Shown one piece after another: positions 1-8,038 of a stretch of DNA of 64,000 nt. This stretch comes from Hymenobacter arizonensis. GTDB lineage: Bacteria; Bacteroidota; Bacteroidia; Cytophagales; Hymenobacteraceae. The notes beneath the pieces are model-generated. The model saw nothing but the letters and a program-made list of their open reading frames with translations. It was not told where the DNA came from and did no database searches. Each line of letters begins with the position of its first letter. The stretch's first letter is position 1. The stretch lies in the NCBI RefSeq assembly GCF_900115775.1, contig NZ_FOXS01000007.1:1-64000 (forward strand). The letters run 5' to 3'. The position numbers and the translations under genes were made by a program.

Positions 1-120
1 GCCCTGCCCACCGGTGGCAACTACCGGCGCTCCATCTGCGTGGATTACATGTACTACAACCCGGACGGCACCATCAAGCCCATTGTGCAGACTACGAAGG
101 GCGTGGCCCCGGTCAAGTAG
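1..120 (+). CDS. C-terminal end of a GH43-type glycosidase (partial)
   Basis: The first 120 bases are an open frame from the window edge to a TAG, encoding the last 39 residues of a protein. The tail contains RRSICVDYMYYNPDGTIKP followed by a short VQTTKGV-type end. This pattern (arginine pair, then DY.YYN.DGTI) is the characteristic C-terminus of family 43 beta-xylosidase and arabinan-degrading enzymes, so I infer a plant-polysaccharide hydrolase, probably exported. The catalytic part lies outside the window, so substrate and signal peptide cannot be judged. It is followed by about 210 bases without a gene and then by an IS630 remnant. Confidence 0.6.
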   Translation, partial: ALPTGGNYRRSICVDYMYYNPDGTIKPIVQTTKGVAPVK

Positions 121-333
121 AAGCCTGTTTTACGGTCATTCGAAGCACATTCAGAAGTGTGTCTCGTCCGGCTATGTGTTGACACTTTTCCAACAGCTGT
201 CATGAAAAGCCCTTTAGCACCGCGCGAGCGGCCTAGTCAGCGCGACTATAGCTTGCCGTTTAGAGCGGATTTCAGGTTAGTGTACGTGGTATCCACAATG
301 GTCAAATCAGTTTCTAGCGTCCTGCTCGGCTAT

Positions 334-1170
334 TCAGTCGATAGCTGCAATGACCTCCTCCAGCGCCTGACGGGTGCGGGCCTGGGCCGTGCACAACCAG
401 GTTTTGAGCTTACTGAAGGCCTGTTCGATGGGATTAAAGTCGGGCGAGTAGGGCGGCAAGTACAGCAGCCGTGCGCCACGGGCTGCGACGAGTTCGGCCA
501 GCCCGGCAGCTTGGTGGGCCGGCAGGTTGTCGAGCACGACCGCGTCACCGGGCACGAGCGTGGAACCAAGCACTTTCACGAGGTAGGCGGCAAACATGTC
601 GCCTTTAACGGCCCCGCTCACGGCCATGGCCACTTGCGGGCCCTGTGGGGTCAGCGCGGCCACCCGCGTCAAGTTTGGCCCGCTGTGCAGGGGCGTGGCT
701 TGCCGGGCGCGCCGGCTGACTTTGGCCCGGGCGTAGCGCCGGCAATAGGTCAGGTTCGTGCTCGTCTCGTCCACAAACTTGAAATAAATAAAACTCTCAG
801 TTTGCAGCGCTTCCACAAAATCCTGGCGCAGGGCCCTCACGCGTTTGGTGTCGCGTTCAGCGGCGTGAACACTCTTTTTTCGCCGCCAGCCCAGCGCCTG
901 TACCGCCCGCCAGAGGGTGGTCTGGCTCACAGCCGGGCCGCCGAAGGCGGCCAGCCAGATGCACAGTTCGGCCAGCGTGGCATTGGGCTGCTAGCGTAAA
1001 CAGGCCTTCGCCTGGGCCACGGCGTCCAGGCGAAGGCCCGCTGCGTTGCGAAATTTGCGCACGAACGAATCCGATGCGCTAAACTGCGCCGCCACTTCCC
1101 CAATCGTGCGATCTGCCTGCTGGCATGCGGCGGTCACATGTTCGCATGAGTCAAGTGAATAGGCTTTCAT
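334..1170 (-). pseudogene. IS630-family transposase, decayed (in-frame stop and internal deletion)
   Basis: Reading from ATG at 1170, one continuous frame runs to 334 but is broken by an amber codon at 991-993, where intact relatives carry a glutamine-type codon (LR*QPNATLAEL). The N-terminal part (MKAYSLDSCEHVTAAC, then a helix-turn-helix-like segment) is joined too early to LDAVAQAKACL: the usual linker of about 30 residues between them is missing, which suggests an internal deletion. The part after the stop (334-930, 198 aa from an internal Met) keeps the DDE catalytic core: FVDET for the first Asp, VLDNLPAH for the second, PDFNPIEQ for the Glu. The element therefore looks unable to transpose unless the stop is read through. 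Convincing terminal inverted repeats were not found by eye; a weak TGTAC-containing match near 280-300 and 1180-1200 is possible. Confidence 0.8.
334..1170 (-). mobile_element. IS630-type insertion sequence remnant
   Basis: The transposase remnant defines the body of the element; its exact ends are not resolved. IS630 elements insert at TA dinucleotides and have one gene of about 330 codons; here the gene is about 278 codons plus a stop. The flanks (about 260-333 and 1171-1249) contain no gene and probably hold the ends of the element. Confidence 0.5.
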
Positions 1171-1249
1171 TGACTTAAGTTAACAAGTGGCCTGTACATA
1201 AACTTGAAATTCGCCCAAAGTAGCTTCTAATGTTATGAGTTAGCGCCTG

Positions 1250-2950
1250 CTATTTCAACTCCAGTAGCTTCCAGCCTTCCAGTGCGCTGGGCTCGGCCAT
1301 TAGCTTTTCGATGTCGGCCACGGTGCGTGGCGCTTCGGCCGACATGTTTTCATAGGCCGAGGGGGTAATCAACACGTCGTCTTCGATGCGTACCCCGATG
1401 TTCCACCACTTGGGGTCGCAGGGCGAGCCGGCGGGGATGTAAATGCCAGGCTCCACGGTAATCACATTGCCGGCTACCAGAGGGCCGTAGCTGCCACGGT
1501 CGTGCACATCGAGGCCGAGGTAGTGGCTGGCGCTGTGGGGATAGTACCGCCGGAATTCTTCTTTCTTTTTGATGATGCCCAGCTTCAACAGGCCATTGGC
1601 TACTACGTCCTGGGTGGCTTTGTTGGGGGCATCAAAATCGGCGCCGGGGCGGCAGGCCGCAAAGCCGGCTTCCTGGGCCGCGAGCACCAGCTCGTATATC
1701 TGGCGCTGGGTGGGGCTGAACTTGCCGGAGGGCGGCGCGGTGCGCGTAACATCGGCGGAGTAGCCATGGTACTCGGCCCCGCAATCCATTAGCACCAAGT
1801 CGTTGTCGAGGCGCTGGCGGTCGTTGGTTTCGTAGTGCAGAATGCAGCCGTTGGCGCCGGCGCCCACGATGCTGGGGTAGCCCTGAGACTCGGCGCCATA
1901 GCGGCGGTACACGTATTCGTGGAGGCCTTGCACTTCTATTTCGCCCATATCGGGCCGCATCAATTTCATCACCTCGCGCTGGCCCTGGGCGCTGATGCGA
2001 ATGGCGCGGCGCAGCAAGGCTAGCTCTTCGTTGGTTTTGACGGCGCGCAGCTCGTCCAGCTGCTCGCTTAGGCTGATGCCATCGTAGCGACCTGCGGCGT
2101 TGGGATTGATGGCACGTTGGCGCTCGGCATCGTTTTTAGCCGCCAGATAGGCCTTTATGGAGGGCTCGTTGGCCATGCCGGGGCGCTCCTTCACCAGGTT
2201 GGTGAGGTAGGCACTCACTTCTTTGGGGCTGCTCGCGCCGTAGCGCTTCAGCACGCGATAGGCGACGGTGCGGCTGGGGTCGTAGTCGGCTGGGAGGCCG
2301 GTTTGCTGGCGGAAGGTGGCGACCAAGCTGGCCAAGTCGGCGGGGTCGCGGGGGTCGTCGCGGGCATCGGTGGGCAGGTCCATGAACATAATCTGGTCGA
2401 AGTCGGCCCAGGGAATACCGGCGGTGGCGAAGGTTTTGTTGTCGGCGGCGAATTGCAGACCCAGCTGGCTTTTGGCGGCGGGGGCACCCATGCGGCGACC
2501 AGTCCACTGCTCCCGGGCCGGGTCGCGGGGCTGCGTGAACAGCGCCTCGGTCACTCCGGCTTGGCCGCCTACGGTACGGGGCTCCTTGAAGAGCACCAGC
2601 ACGGCATCGGGCTCGACGCAGCCGGTGAGGTAGTAGAAATCGGGGTTCTGGTGGTAAACGTGGTCGACGTCGTTGGCCCGATTGCGGATGGGTGCGGCAA
2701 AGAGCACTACTACGCCTTTGGGCGGCAGCTGGGCCCGCAGCAGCTCGCGGCGATGCTTGTGGAAGGCGGGCGACAGAAAGTCGGTGGGCCGGGCTGGTGC
2801 AGCCGCGACATTGAGTGGCTCAGGAACGGAAGCAGGCTGCTGAGCCATCAGCGGTGCGCTGGCCAGCATCAGCCAGCTGCCTGCTACTGCTTGAGAGGTG
2901 CGCCGCAGGAAACGCCAGGAAAGCAGGCGAGCAAAAGTCGGAAGCCGCAT
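1250..2950 (-). CDS. Exported Xaa-Pro aminopeptidase (M24B, aminopeptidase P type)
   Basis: The 566-aa protein starts best at ATG 2950, giving an N-terminal signal peptide (basic MRLPTFARLLSWRFLRR, hydrophobic core, cleavage near LMAQQP), so it should work in the periplasm; the frame stays open upstream to 3136 but that part lacks protein character. An AMP_N domain (about residues 60-230, with the DHVYHQNPDFYYLTG signature) precedes an M24 'pita-bread' domain (about 310-540). The two-metal site is complete: two Asp in GAEYHGYSADVTRT, His in HSASHYLGLDVHD, Glu in VEPGIY and Glu in RIEDDVLIT. The enzyme is expected to release N-terminal residues in front of proline. It lies downstream of rpmB on the same strand but 276 bases away, with a hairpin between them, so is probably a separate unit. 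Confidence 0.93.
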   Translation of the reverse strand: MRLPTFARLLSWRFLRRTSQAVAGSWLMLASAPLMAQQPASVPEPLNVAAAPARPTDFLSPAFHKHRRELLRAQLPPKGVVVLFAAPIRNRANDVDHVYHQNPDFYYLTGCVEPDAVLVLFKEPRTVGGQAGVTEALFTQPRDPAREQWTGRRMGAPAAKSQLGLQFAADNKTFATAGIPWADFDQIMFMDLPTDARDDPRDPADLASLVATFRQQTGLPADYDPSRTVAYRVLKRYGASSPKEVSAYLTNLVKERPGMANEPSIKAYLAAKNDAERQRAINPNAAGRYDGISLSEQLDELRAVKTNEELALLRRAIRISAQGQREVMKLMRPDMGEIEVQGLHEYVYRRYGAESQGYPSIVGAGANGCILHYETNDRQRLDNDLVLMDCGAEYHGYSADVTRTAPPSGKFSPTQRQIYELVLAAQEAGFAACRPGADFDAPNKATQDVVANGLLKLGIIKKKEEFRRYYPHSASHYLGLDVHDRGSYGPLVAGNVITVEPGIYIPAGSPCDPKWWNIGVRIEDDVLITPSAYENMSAEAPRTVADIEKLMAEPSALEGWKLLELK

Positions 2951-3103
2951 AGGGGGTAGTAAGGTTGCGAACTGGCTGTAGAGAGGCCAGGCTGCGGTAG
3001 AGACACCAGAACTGACATCACCGTTGCCCGAACCATACACAATGCTCCTGCACAAGCTGCTCAACGGCGCAATACTCTGAAGATAAGATATGGCCAACAG
3101 ACA

Positions 3104-3154
3104 AAGCCAGCGCCGATACAGTTGCCGCGAGGGCAAGCGTATCGGCGCTGGCTT
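3104..3154. terminator. 16-bp perfect hairpin downstream of rpmB
   Basis: Bases 3104-3119 pair perfectly with 3139-3154 (stem AAGCCAGCGCCGATAC) around a 19-nt loop. It lies about 70 bases beyond the rpmB stop and 154 bases before the aminopeptidase start. There is no T-run, so intrinsic termination is only one possible role. Confidence 0.5.
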
Positions 3155-3226
3155 AGAATATTTTGCAGGCGGCAGAGAGGAAGAATAATAGTCTCCCTAT
3201 TTAGCCAACGTACTAAATACCGGAAT

Positions 3227-3466
3227 CTAGTAAACGATGAAGCCCTGCTCCTTGGCCTTCTTCAATACCGACATAATGCCGTTCTTGTTGATGGTGCGGA
3301 TGGTGGACGTAGCTACTTTCAGGGTAACCCAGGCGTCTTGCTCGGGAATGTAGAAGCGCTTTTTCTGCAGGTTCGGATAGAACTTGCGCTTAGTCTTGTT
3401 GTTAGCGTGCGAAACGTTGTTACCAACGCGGGTACGCTTGCCGGTCAAATCACAAACACGGGCCAT
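3227..3466 (-). CDS. rpmB: 50S ribosomal protein L28
   Basis: The 79-aa basic protein begins MARVCDLTGKRTRVGNNVSH and continues with the conserved NNKTKRKFYPNLQ segment and the C-terminal STIRTINKNGI helix, matching L28 of the large ribosomal subunit over its full length. In many Bacteroidota rpmB is followed closely by rpmG (L33) and a short DUF4295 gene; here neither follows, and the gene stands alone. A -33/-7 promoter lies upstream (3508-3540). Confidence 0.97.
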   Translation of the reverse strand: MARVCDLTGKRTRVGNNVSHANNKTKRKFYPNLQKKRFYIPEQDAWVTLKVATSTIRTINKNGIMSVLKKAKEQGFIVY

Positions 3467-3507
3467 AATATCGGAGGGTTAAGAATTACAATGCAGGGAA
3501 ACGGGCC

Positions 3508-3540
3508 GCAAATATCGTGAAAAGTATGGTAACTGCCAAA
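3508..3540 (-). promoter_or_regulatory. Bacteroidota-type promoter of rpmB
   Basis: On the minus strand TTTGG (3536-3540), a 19-base gap, and GATATTTGC (3508-3516) resemble the Bacteroidota consensus TTTG-N19-TAnnTTTGC with one mismatch in the TA. The leader to the ATG at 3466 would be about 35 bases. Confidence 0.55.
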
Positions 3541-3616
3541 TTGCTCACGCATCTTACTGTTCACCACCAGGATTCTTCGTGCCCACAAGCGCAGGGTTAA
3601 TGCTGGGCTAAATCAG

Positions 3617-3624
3617 TAGCTTTG
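3617..3624 (+). promoter_or_regulatory. -7 box TAGCTTTG upstream of methyltransferase gene
   Basis: A perfect TAnnTTTG box followed by CG lies 42 bases before the ATG at 3667. No clear TTG -33 element is seen at the right distance. Confidence 0.5.
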
Positions 3625-3666
3625 CGCCCAATCAGCTCTGCCCGCTGAATAAATACCCGTCCGATT

Positions 3667-4515
3667 ATGCTCAAAGAACTGTACCGTTTTGTTTCACCCA
3701 AGTACCAGAATCTATTTCTGGACTATAAAGTAGACTTCCAGCCACGCTATGGGCACGGCAAGCCACCTCACCAGCAGCTCTACGATATTATCAACCGGAA
3801 CAGGGCCACCTACCGCGAATTATTGCTGGAATTTTTGACTCACCAAAACAATTTTGAGCAGATAAAAGAAGCTAAAAACGAAACCGACGCCAACCAACCG
3901 GCCTGGAACAACGCCTTCCTGCCGGGCCTCGACATTGTGGCCATCTACGGCATGCTGGCCCACTTCCGGCCCGCGCAGTACGTGGAAGTTGGCTCGGGCA
4001 ACTCCACCAAAGTAGCCGCCAAAGCCATCCGCGACCAAGGCCTGGCCACCCGAATTACCTCTATTGACCCCTACCCCCGAGCCGAAATAGACCACTTGGC
4101 CCAGAACGTAGTGCGCAAGCCTTTCGAAGACACGGATTTTTCGTTTCTCTATAACCTGAAGGCCAACGATATTCTTTTCATCGACAATTCGCATCGGGTG
4201 CTGCCGAACTCTGATGCTACGGTGTTTTTCCTGGAAGTGCTGCCCAAGCTGGCCCCTGGCGTTATCGTGCACATCCACGACATCTACTTGCCTTACGACT
4301 ATCCACAGTTTATGTGCGACCGGGCTTATTCGGAGCAGTACATGCTGGCTGCTTTCGTGTTGGCCAACCCTGCTAAATACGAAACCATTCTGCCCAATTT
4401 CTTCATTAGCGAGGACGCCGAGCTGAATAGCGTGCTTGCTCCGCTGTGGCAGCAGCCTGCACTGCGTGGCGTAGAGACTCACGGCGGGTCTTACTGGCTT
4501 CGCATTGGCGCCTAG
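3667..4515 (+). CDS. Class I SAM-dependent methyltransferase (Methyltransf_24-like)
   Basis: The 282-aa soluble protein has the SAM-binding motif I VEVGSGNSTKVAAKAI (about residues 101-116), followed by ITSIDPYPRAEID, where the acidic residue after strand beta-2 would bind the SAM ribose, and a motif FIDNSHRV before a VIVHIHDIYLPYDYP segment typical of the Methyltransf_24 family. The substrate is unknown; relatives sit in cell-surface glycan or secondary metabolite loci, but there is no such context here. The gene is monocistronic, with its own -7 box upstream and a dyad after the stop. Confidence 0.85.
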   Translation: MLKELYRFVSPKYQNLFLDYKVDFQPRYGHGKPPHQQLYDIINRNRATYRELLLEFLTHQNNFEQIKEAKNETDANQPAWNNAFLPGLDIVAIYGMLAHFRPAQYVEVGSGNSTKVAAKAIRDQGLATRITSIDPYPRAEIDHLAQNVVRKPFEDTDFSFLYNLKANDILFIDNSHRVLPNSDATVFFLEVLPKLAPGVIVHIHDIYLPYDYPQFMCDRAYSEQYMLAAFVLANPAKYETILPNFFISEDAELNSVLAPLWQQPALRGVETHGGSYWLRIGA

Positions 4516-4542
4516 ACATTTGCGAGCAGAAGCATCGCGAAG

Positions 4543-4608
4543 GGCCTCACCTCTACTATATAAGCTGATTTATAACGAATTATGCCGAATAGTTTCTGAG
4601 GTGAGGCC
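4543..4608. terminator. Bidirectional dyad between convergent genes
   Basis: GGCCTCACCTC (4543-4553) pairs perfectly with 4598-4608 around a long 44-nt loop, followed by TTTTGCTTTT on the plus strand. It lies between the convergent ends of the methyltransferase and DUF5522 genes. The long loop lowers confidence. Confidence 0.45.
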
Positions 4609-4670
4609 TTTTGCTTTTAACTCCACAATGCTGGAATGAGTGCTGGGTGCTCTGCCCCGCGAGAAGCAAG

Positions 4671-4838
4671 CTATTTTTTAAGCGCTGCTTTGGCCTTAAA
4701 ATTCCAGGGGCAATGTCGGCAACCGCTCTGGCAGCAGCTGCCCCGGCGCCGGTGGTACTGCTCGGTGAAGACGAGGTAGCCCTCGGGCGTGTAGTAGAAA
4801 TCGCCGGGCTGAAGCGGCTTAGGGACAGGTGCAGGCAT
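4671..4838 (-). CDS. DUF5522 small cysteine-rich protein
   Basis: A 55-aa protein (72 aa if it starts at ATG 4889) with DFYYTPEGYLVFTEQYHRRR followed by the cysteine pattern GSCCQSGCRHCPW. This YHxxRGxCCxxxCRHCP signature defines the Bacteroidota DUF5522 family, which is uncharacterised; the four cysteines could bind a metal or act in redox chemistry. I prefer the shorter start because a TAACTTTG -7 box lies just upstream of it (4847-4854), but that leaves a leader of only a few bases, so the longer start remains possible. Confidence 0.75.
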   Translation of the reverse strand: MPAPVPKPLQPGDFYYTPEGYLVFTEQYHRRRGSCCQSGCRHCPWNFKAKAALKK

Positions 4839-4846
4839 TGGTGAAT

Positions 4847-4854
4847 CAAAGTTA
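4847..4854 (-). promoter_or_regulatory. -7 box TAACTTTG near DUF5522 gene
   Basis: A perfect TAnnTTTG match on the minus strand, 8 bases before the internal ATG at 4838. If used, the transcript would be nearly leaderless for that start. Confidence 0.35.
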
Positions 4855-4918
4855 CGGCCGGATGCGTTGAGAAGGTTGCCGGGCGGCATTTCGCTGTTGT
4901 CACTTTCAGCCGTTTGCT

Positions 4919-5425
4919 ATGAAGACTCCTCAGGCTTTTGTGTTGCCGCTGCTTGCGGGCGCGGCACTGCTGCCCTGGCCGGTAGCGGCCCAGGGCTCGA
5001 CCCCCGTTGTACTTACGGTGGCTTCGGCGCCAGCTGGCGTGCGCCCCGCCTTGGTTCGCGACGAAGTGGCTTTTGCTGACCCCATCCGGGAAGCGCAACG
5101 CACTCTGCCGCAAGCCAAGAAACGCTTTCTGGCGGGCCTGGCCCACGGCGACCAATTCCTGCTGGTGGTGCGGGTGATGGCAACGGACACCAGCTTCCGG
5201 CAGGCCTCGGCGCGGGTGTTGGGCTGGCATGGCAACAGGGTGCAGGCCTTGCTGCTACCGGAAGCCGCTGGTTCGGCCAGTTCCGCGGAGCCGGTGCCCG
5301 TAAGCTTCCCCGAAACCGCGGTGGTGGACTGGACGCTGCGGCGGGCCAGCGGCCGCGAGGAAGGCAACTACGTGGGCCGCTACCTCGACACCGCCTGCCA
5401 GCTGGAAAGCTTGCCTTTCCGGTAA
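4919..5425 (+). CDS. Exported DUF2314-like protein
   Basis: The 168-aa protein has a signal peptide (MKTPQAF, hydrophobic LPLLAGAALL, cleavage near VAAQG). The mature part runs from IREAQRTLPQAKKRFLAGL through a beta-rich VRVMATDTSFRQASARVLGW stretch to VDWTLRRASGREEGNYVGRY. The order (helix with TLP, valine-rich strands, then a V-x-DW motif and a GxYxGRY end) resembles DUF2314, whose function is unknown. The match is by pattern only. It starts 30-80 bases from the divergent DUF5522 gene and is followed by rocD. Confidence 0.65.
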   Translation: MKTPQAFVLPLLAGAALLPWPVAAQGSTPVVLTVASAPAGVRPALVRDEVAFADPIREAQRTLPQAKKRFLAGLAHGDQFLLVVRVMATDTSFRQASARVLGWHGNRVQALLLPEAAGSASSAEPVPVSFPETAVVDWTLRRASGREEGNYVGRYLDTACQLESLPFR

Positions 5426-5492
5426 GTAGAATTCGACCTAACGGGCCAAAATCCCGTAGTTTCGTGCGCTCACCTACTATTCCCACCTGCTT

Positions 5493-6743
5493 ATGAATAC
5501 TTCCTCCCCTACCGCCACCGCCAGCCGCGCCGAGCAGCTCATGCAGCTCGAAGACCAGTACGGTGCCCACAACTACCACCCGCTGCCCGTGGTGCTGAAC
5601 CGGGGCGAGGGCGTGCACTTGTGGGACGTGGACGGCAAGCATTATTACGACTTCCTATCGGCTTACTCGGCCGTGAACCAGGGTCACTGCCACCCGCGCA
5701 TTATTGGCGCGCTCACCAAGCAGGCACAGCAGCTTACGCTCACGTCGCGGGCCTTTTTCAACGACCAGCTGGGCGAGGCCGAGAAGCAGCTGTGCGAACT
5801 GTTTGGCTACGACAAGGCCCTGCTGATGAACTCCGGCGCCGAAGCTGTGGAAACGGCCCTCAAGCTGGCCCGCAAGTGGGGCTACCAGGAAAAAGGCATC
5901 GCCCCAAACACGGCCCGCATTCTCGTGGCAGAGCACAACTTCCACGGTCGCACTACTGGCATTATCTCATTCAGCACCGACCCCGACAGCACGGGGGGCT
6001 TTGGGCCCTACATGCCTGGCTACCAAGTGGTGCCTTACAACGACATCGATTCGTTGGCGGAGGCCCTGAAAGACCCGCATGTTTGCGCCTTTATGGTGGA
6101 GCCCATTCAGGGCGAAGCCGGCGTGATGGTGCCCGCCGTGGGCTACTTGGCCCAGGCCGCGGAGCTGTGCCGGGCACACAAGGTGCTTTTTATAGCCGAC
6201 GAAATTCAAACCGGTCTGGCACGCACGGGCAAGATGCTGGCCTGCGACCACGAGGCCGTGCACGCCGACATTCTCATTCTGGGCAAGGCCCTGAGCGGCG
6301 GCGTGCTGCCGGTGTCGGCGGTGCTGGCCAACGATAAAATCATGCTCACCATACAGCCCGGGCAGCACGGCTCCACGTTTGGCGGCAACCCGCTGGCCTG
6401 TGCCGTCATGCGGGCCGCGCTAGACGTGCTGGTTGAGGAAGACCTGGCCCAGAATGCAGCCAAGCTAGGCGAGCAATTCCGCGAGCGGATGCGGCAGGTG
6501 CAGGCCAAGCGCCCCGAAGTGGTGGAGCTGGTACGCGGCAAAGGCCTACTGAACGCCATCATCATCAAGCCCGCCGACGACGGCCGCACCGCCTGGGACG
6601 TGTGCGTTACGCTGATGGAGCGCGGCGTATTGGCCAAGCCCACGCACGGCGACATCATCCGCTTCGCGCCGCCGCTGGTGATTACCGAGGAACAGCTGCA
6701 CGAAGCCTGCGACATTATAGAAAGCGTGATAATGGCTTTTTAA
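5493..6743 (+). CDS. rocD: Ornithine--oxo-acid aminotransferase
   Basis: The 416-aa protein is a class III PLP aminotransferase of the usual OAT length. It converts ornithine and 2-oxoglutarate to glutamate-5-semialdehyde and glutamate, linking arginine and proline metabolism in the cytosol. Visible landmarks are YDFLSAYSAVNQGHCHPRI near the N-terminus, the PLP phosphate-binding MNSGAEAVETALKLARKW, LFIADEIQTGLARTGKML with the cofactor Asp, and the Schiff-base lysine in ILGKALSGGVLPVSAV; HGSTFGGNPLACAV follows. No arginine-catabolism partner is adjacent. The gene ends 7 bases before a perfect 34-bp inverted repeat. Confidence 0.96.
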   Translation: MNTSSPTATASRAEQLMQLEDQYGAHNYHPLPVVLNRGEGVHLWDVDGKHYYDFLSAYSAVNQGHCHPRIIGALTKQAQQLTLTSRAFFNDQLGEAEKQLCELFGYDKALLMNSGAEAVETALKLARKWGYQEKGIAPNTARILVAEHNFHGRTTGIISFSTDPDSTGGFGPYMPGYQVVPYNDIDSLAEALKDPHVCAFMVEPIQGEAGVMVPAVGYLAQAAELCRAHKVLFIADEIQTGLARTGKMLACDHEAVHADILILGKALSGGVLPVSAVLANDKIMLTIQPGQHGSTFGGNPLACAVMRAALDVLVEEDLAQNAAKLGEQFRERMRQVQAKRPEVVELVRGKGLLNAIIIKPADDGRTAWDVCVTLMERGVLAKPTHGDIIRFAPPLVITEEQLHEACDIIESVIMAF

Positions 6744-6750
6744 GGTTTCT

Positions 6751-6840
6751 CGCACAGAGTCAGGGGAGAAAAAAGGAGTTTCACCGAGCCGTAACTTGCG
6801 CTCTCAGTGAAACTCCTTTTTTCTCCCCTGACTCTGTGCG
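6751..6840. terminator. 34-bp perfect inverted repeat between rocD and FAD oxidoreductase gene
   Basis: Bases 6751-6784 are the exact reverse complement of 6807-6840, around a 22-nt loop. The stem includes A6/T6 tracts. It begins 7 bases after the rocD stop and its right arm contains the likely GTG start (6836) of the next gene. It could terminate rocD transcription, hide the next start, or be a small dispersed element. Confidence 0.75.
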
Positions 6841-7981
6841 AAACAATTCAAACCTGTCTTATTGGGAGCACCAATCGTTTTTCGGGCCGGCCGAGGTGGC
6901 GATTATAGGGGCGGGACTGGTGGGGCTAACGGCCGCTTTGTACCTGAAGCAGCTGCGGCCTACTTGGCGCGTGGTGGTGCTGGAACGGGGCGCCTTGCCT
7001 AGCGGCGCCTCAACCAAAAACGCAGGGTTTGCTTGCTTTGGGTCGATTTCGGAACTGATTGAGCAGGAAAAGCGCGGCGACCTGGAAAGCGTGGTGGCGG
7101 CACGGTGTGCGGGACTGGCCCGGTTGCGGGAGTTACTTGGCGATGGGGAGCTGGACTACCAGCCGGTGGGTGGCTACGAGCTGTTTCGCCACGAAGAAGC
7201 TGCCCTGGCTGCGGAATGCCGCGAGAAAATCGATTACTTCAACAAGCTGCTGGCGCCAATAACCGAGCACGCTCGCACCTTCCGCGACGCGAGCGACGAA
7301 ACTGGGCGCTTCGGTTTTAGCGGGGTGAGCACCTTGTTCAAAAACGAGTGCGAAGGCAGCCTAGACACCGGCCGCATGATGCGCGCTTTGCTGGCCCGCG
7401 CCTGGGCCGCCGGTGTGCCGGTGCTCACCAATTGCGCGGTGGAAGCAATAGCAACCGCCAGCGACGGCTCCGTGCGGGTGTGCCTGGCCAACGGCGCCGT
7501 GGTGGAGGCTAGCCAAGCCTTGGTAGCTACCAATGCCTTTGCCACCGAGCTACTCCCTGAAGTGGCGGTGTCGCCGGGAAGAGGGCAGGTTTTGGTAACA
7601 GAGCCGCTGCCCGACGTAGCGCTGCCGGGCACCTTTCACTACGACCGCGGCTACGCTTATTTCCGTCAGCTGCCCGACAAGCGCCTGTTGCTGGGTGGCG
7701 GCCGTAATCTCGATTTTTCCGCGGAAGCTACCACCGTGCCAGGCCTTACAGATGTGGTGCAACAATACCTGGAGCAGCTGTTGCGCGACGTTATTGTGCC
7801 CGGTCAACGGCCTCGCATCGACTATCGGTGGAGCGGGGTGATGGGATTTGGGCCGGCGCTGGCGCCCATTGTAGATTGGGTGCGTCCGGGTGTGCTGGCC
7901 GCTGTGCGCTGCAATGGCATGGGCGTGGCCCTGGGCGCGGGCATCGGCTGGCAAGTCGCCGAAAAGCTGACCCGTACATAG
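6836..7981 (+). CDS. FAD-dependent oxidoreductase (DAO family)
   Basis: The 381-aa protein has the dinucleotide-binding motif AIIGAGLVGLTAALYL near residue 20, followed by the acidic strand end VVVLERG and GASTKNAGFACFGS. The C-terminal MGFGPALAPIVDWVRPG and NGMGVALGAGIGWQVAE complete a DAO (PF01266) fold as in glycine or D-amino-acid oxidases and related deaminating enzymes. The substrate cannot be named. The start is uncertain: the frame is open back into rocD, but the protein-like sequence begins at NNSNLSYWEHQSFFGP, so GTG 6836 is the best candidate; it lies within the right arm of the inverted repeat. Co-orientation with rocD suggests, but does not prove, an amino-acid substrate. Confidence 0.85.
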   Translation: MRNNSNLSYWEHQSFFGPAEVAIIGAGLVGLTAALYLKQLRPTWRVVVLERGALPSGASTKNAGFACFGSISELIEQEKRGDLESVVAARCAGLARLRELLGDGELDYQPVGGYELFRHEEAALAAECREKIDYFNKLLAPITEHARTFRDASDETGRFGFSGVSTLFKNECEGSLDTGRMMRALLARAWAAGVPVLTNCAVEAIATASDGSVRVCLANGAVVEASQALVATNAFATELLPEVAVSPGRGQVLVTEPLPDVALPGTFHYDRGYAYFRQLPDKRLLLGGGRNLDFSAEATTVPGLTDVVQQYLEQLLRDVIVPGQRPRIDYRWSGVMGFGPALAPIVDWVRPGVLAAVRCNGMGVALGAGIGWQVAEKLTRT

Positions 7982-8038
7982 CGGAAATAAGCAGATATTC
8001 GTAGAGCACAACGCAGCCCTTACTTCCCGCTCTTCTTT

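Noticed and set aside
157..999. Long plus-strand frame opposite the IS630 transposase
   Set aside because: It is antisense to the transposase with clear DDE motifs and has no protein character of its own.
280..1200. Terminal inverted repeats of the IS630 remnant
   Set aside because: Only a weak TGTAC-centred similarity near both ends could be seen, not enough to set borders.
2117..2959. 280-codon plus-strand frame opposite the Xaa-Pro aminopeptidase
   Set aside because: Glycine- and histidine-rich shadow caused by GC-rich codons on the other strand; the aminopeptidase has complete active-site motifs.
6602..6835. Upstream extension of the FAD oxidoreductase into rocD
   Set aside because: It overlaps rocD in another frame and crosses the inverted repeat; the residues do not look like a real N-terminus.
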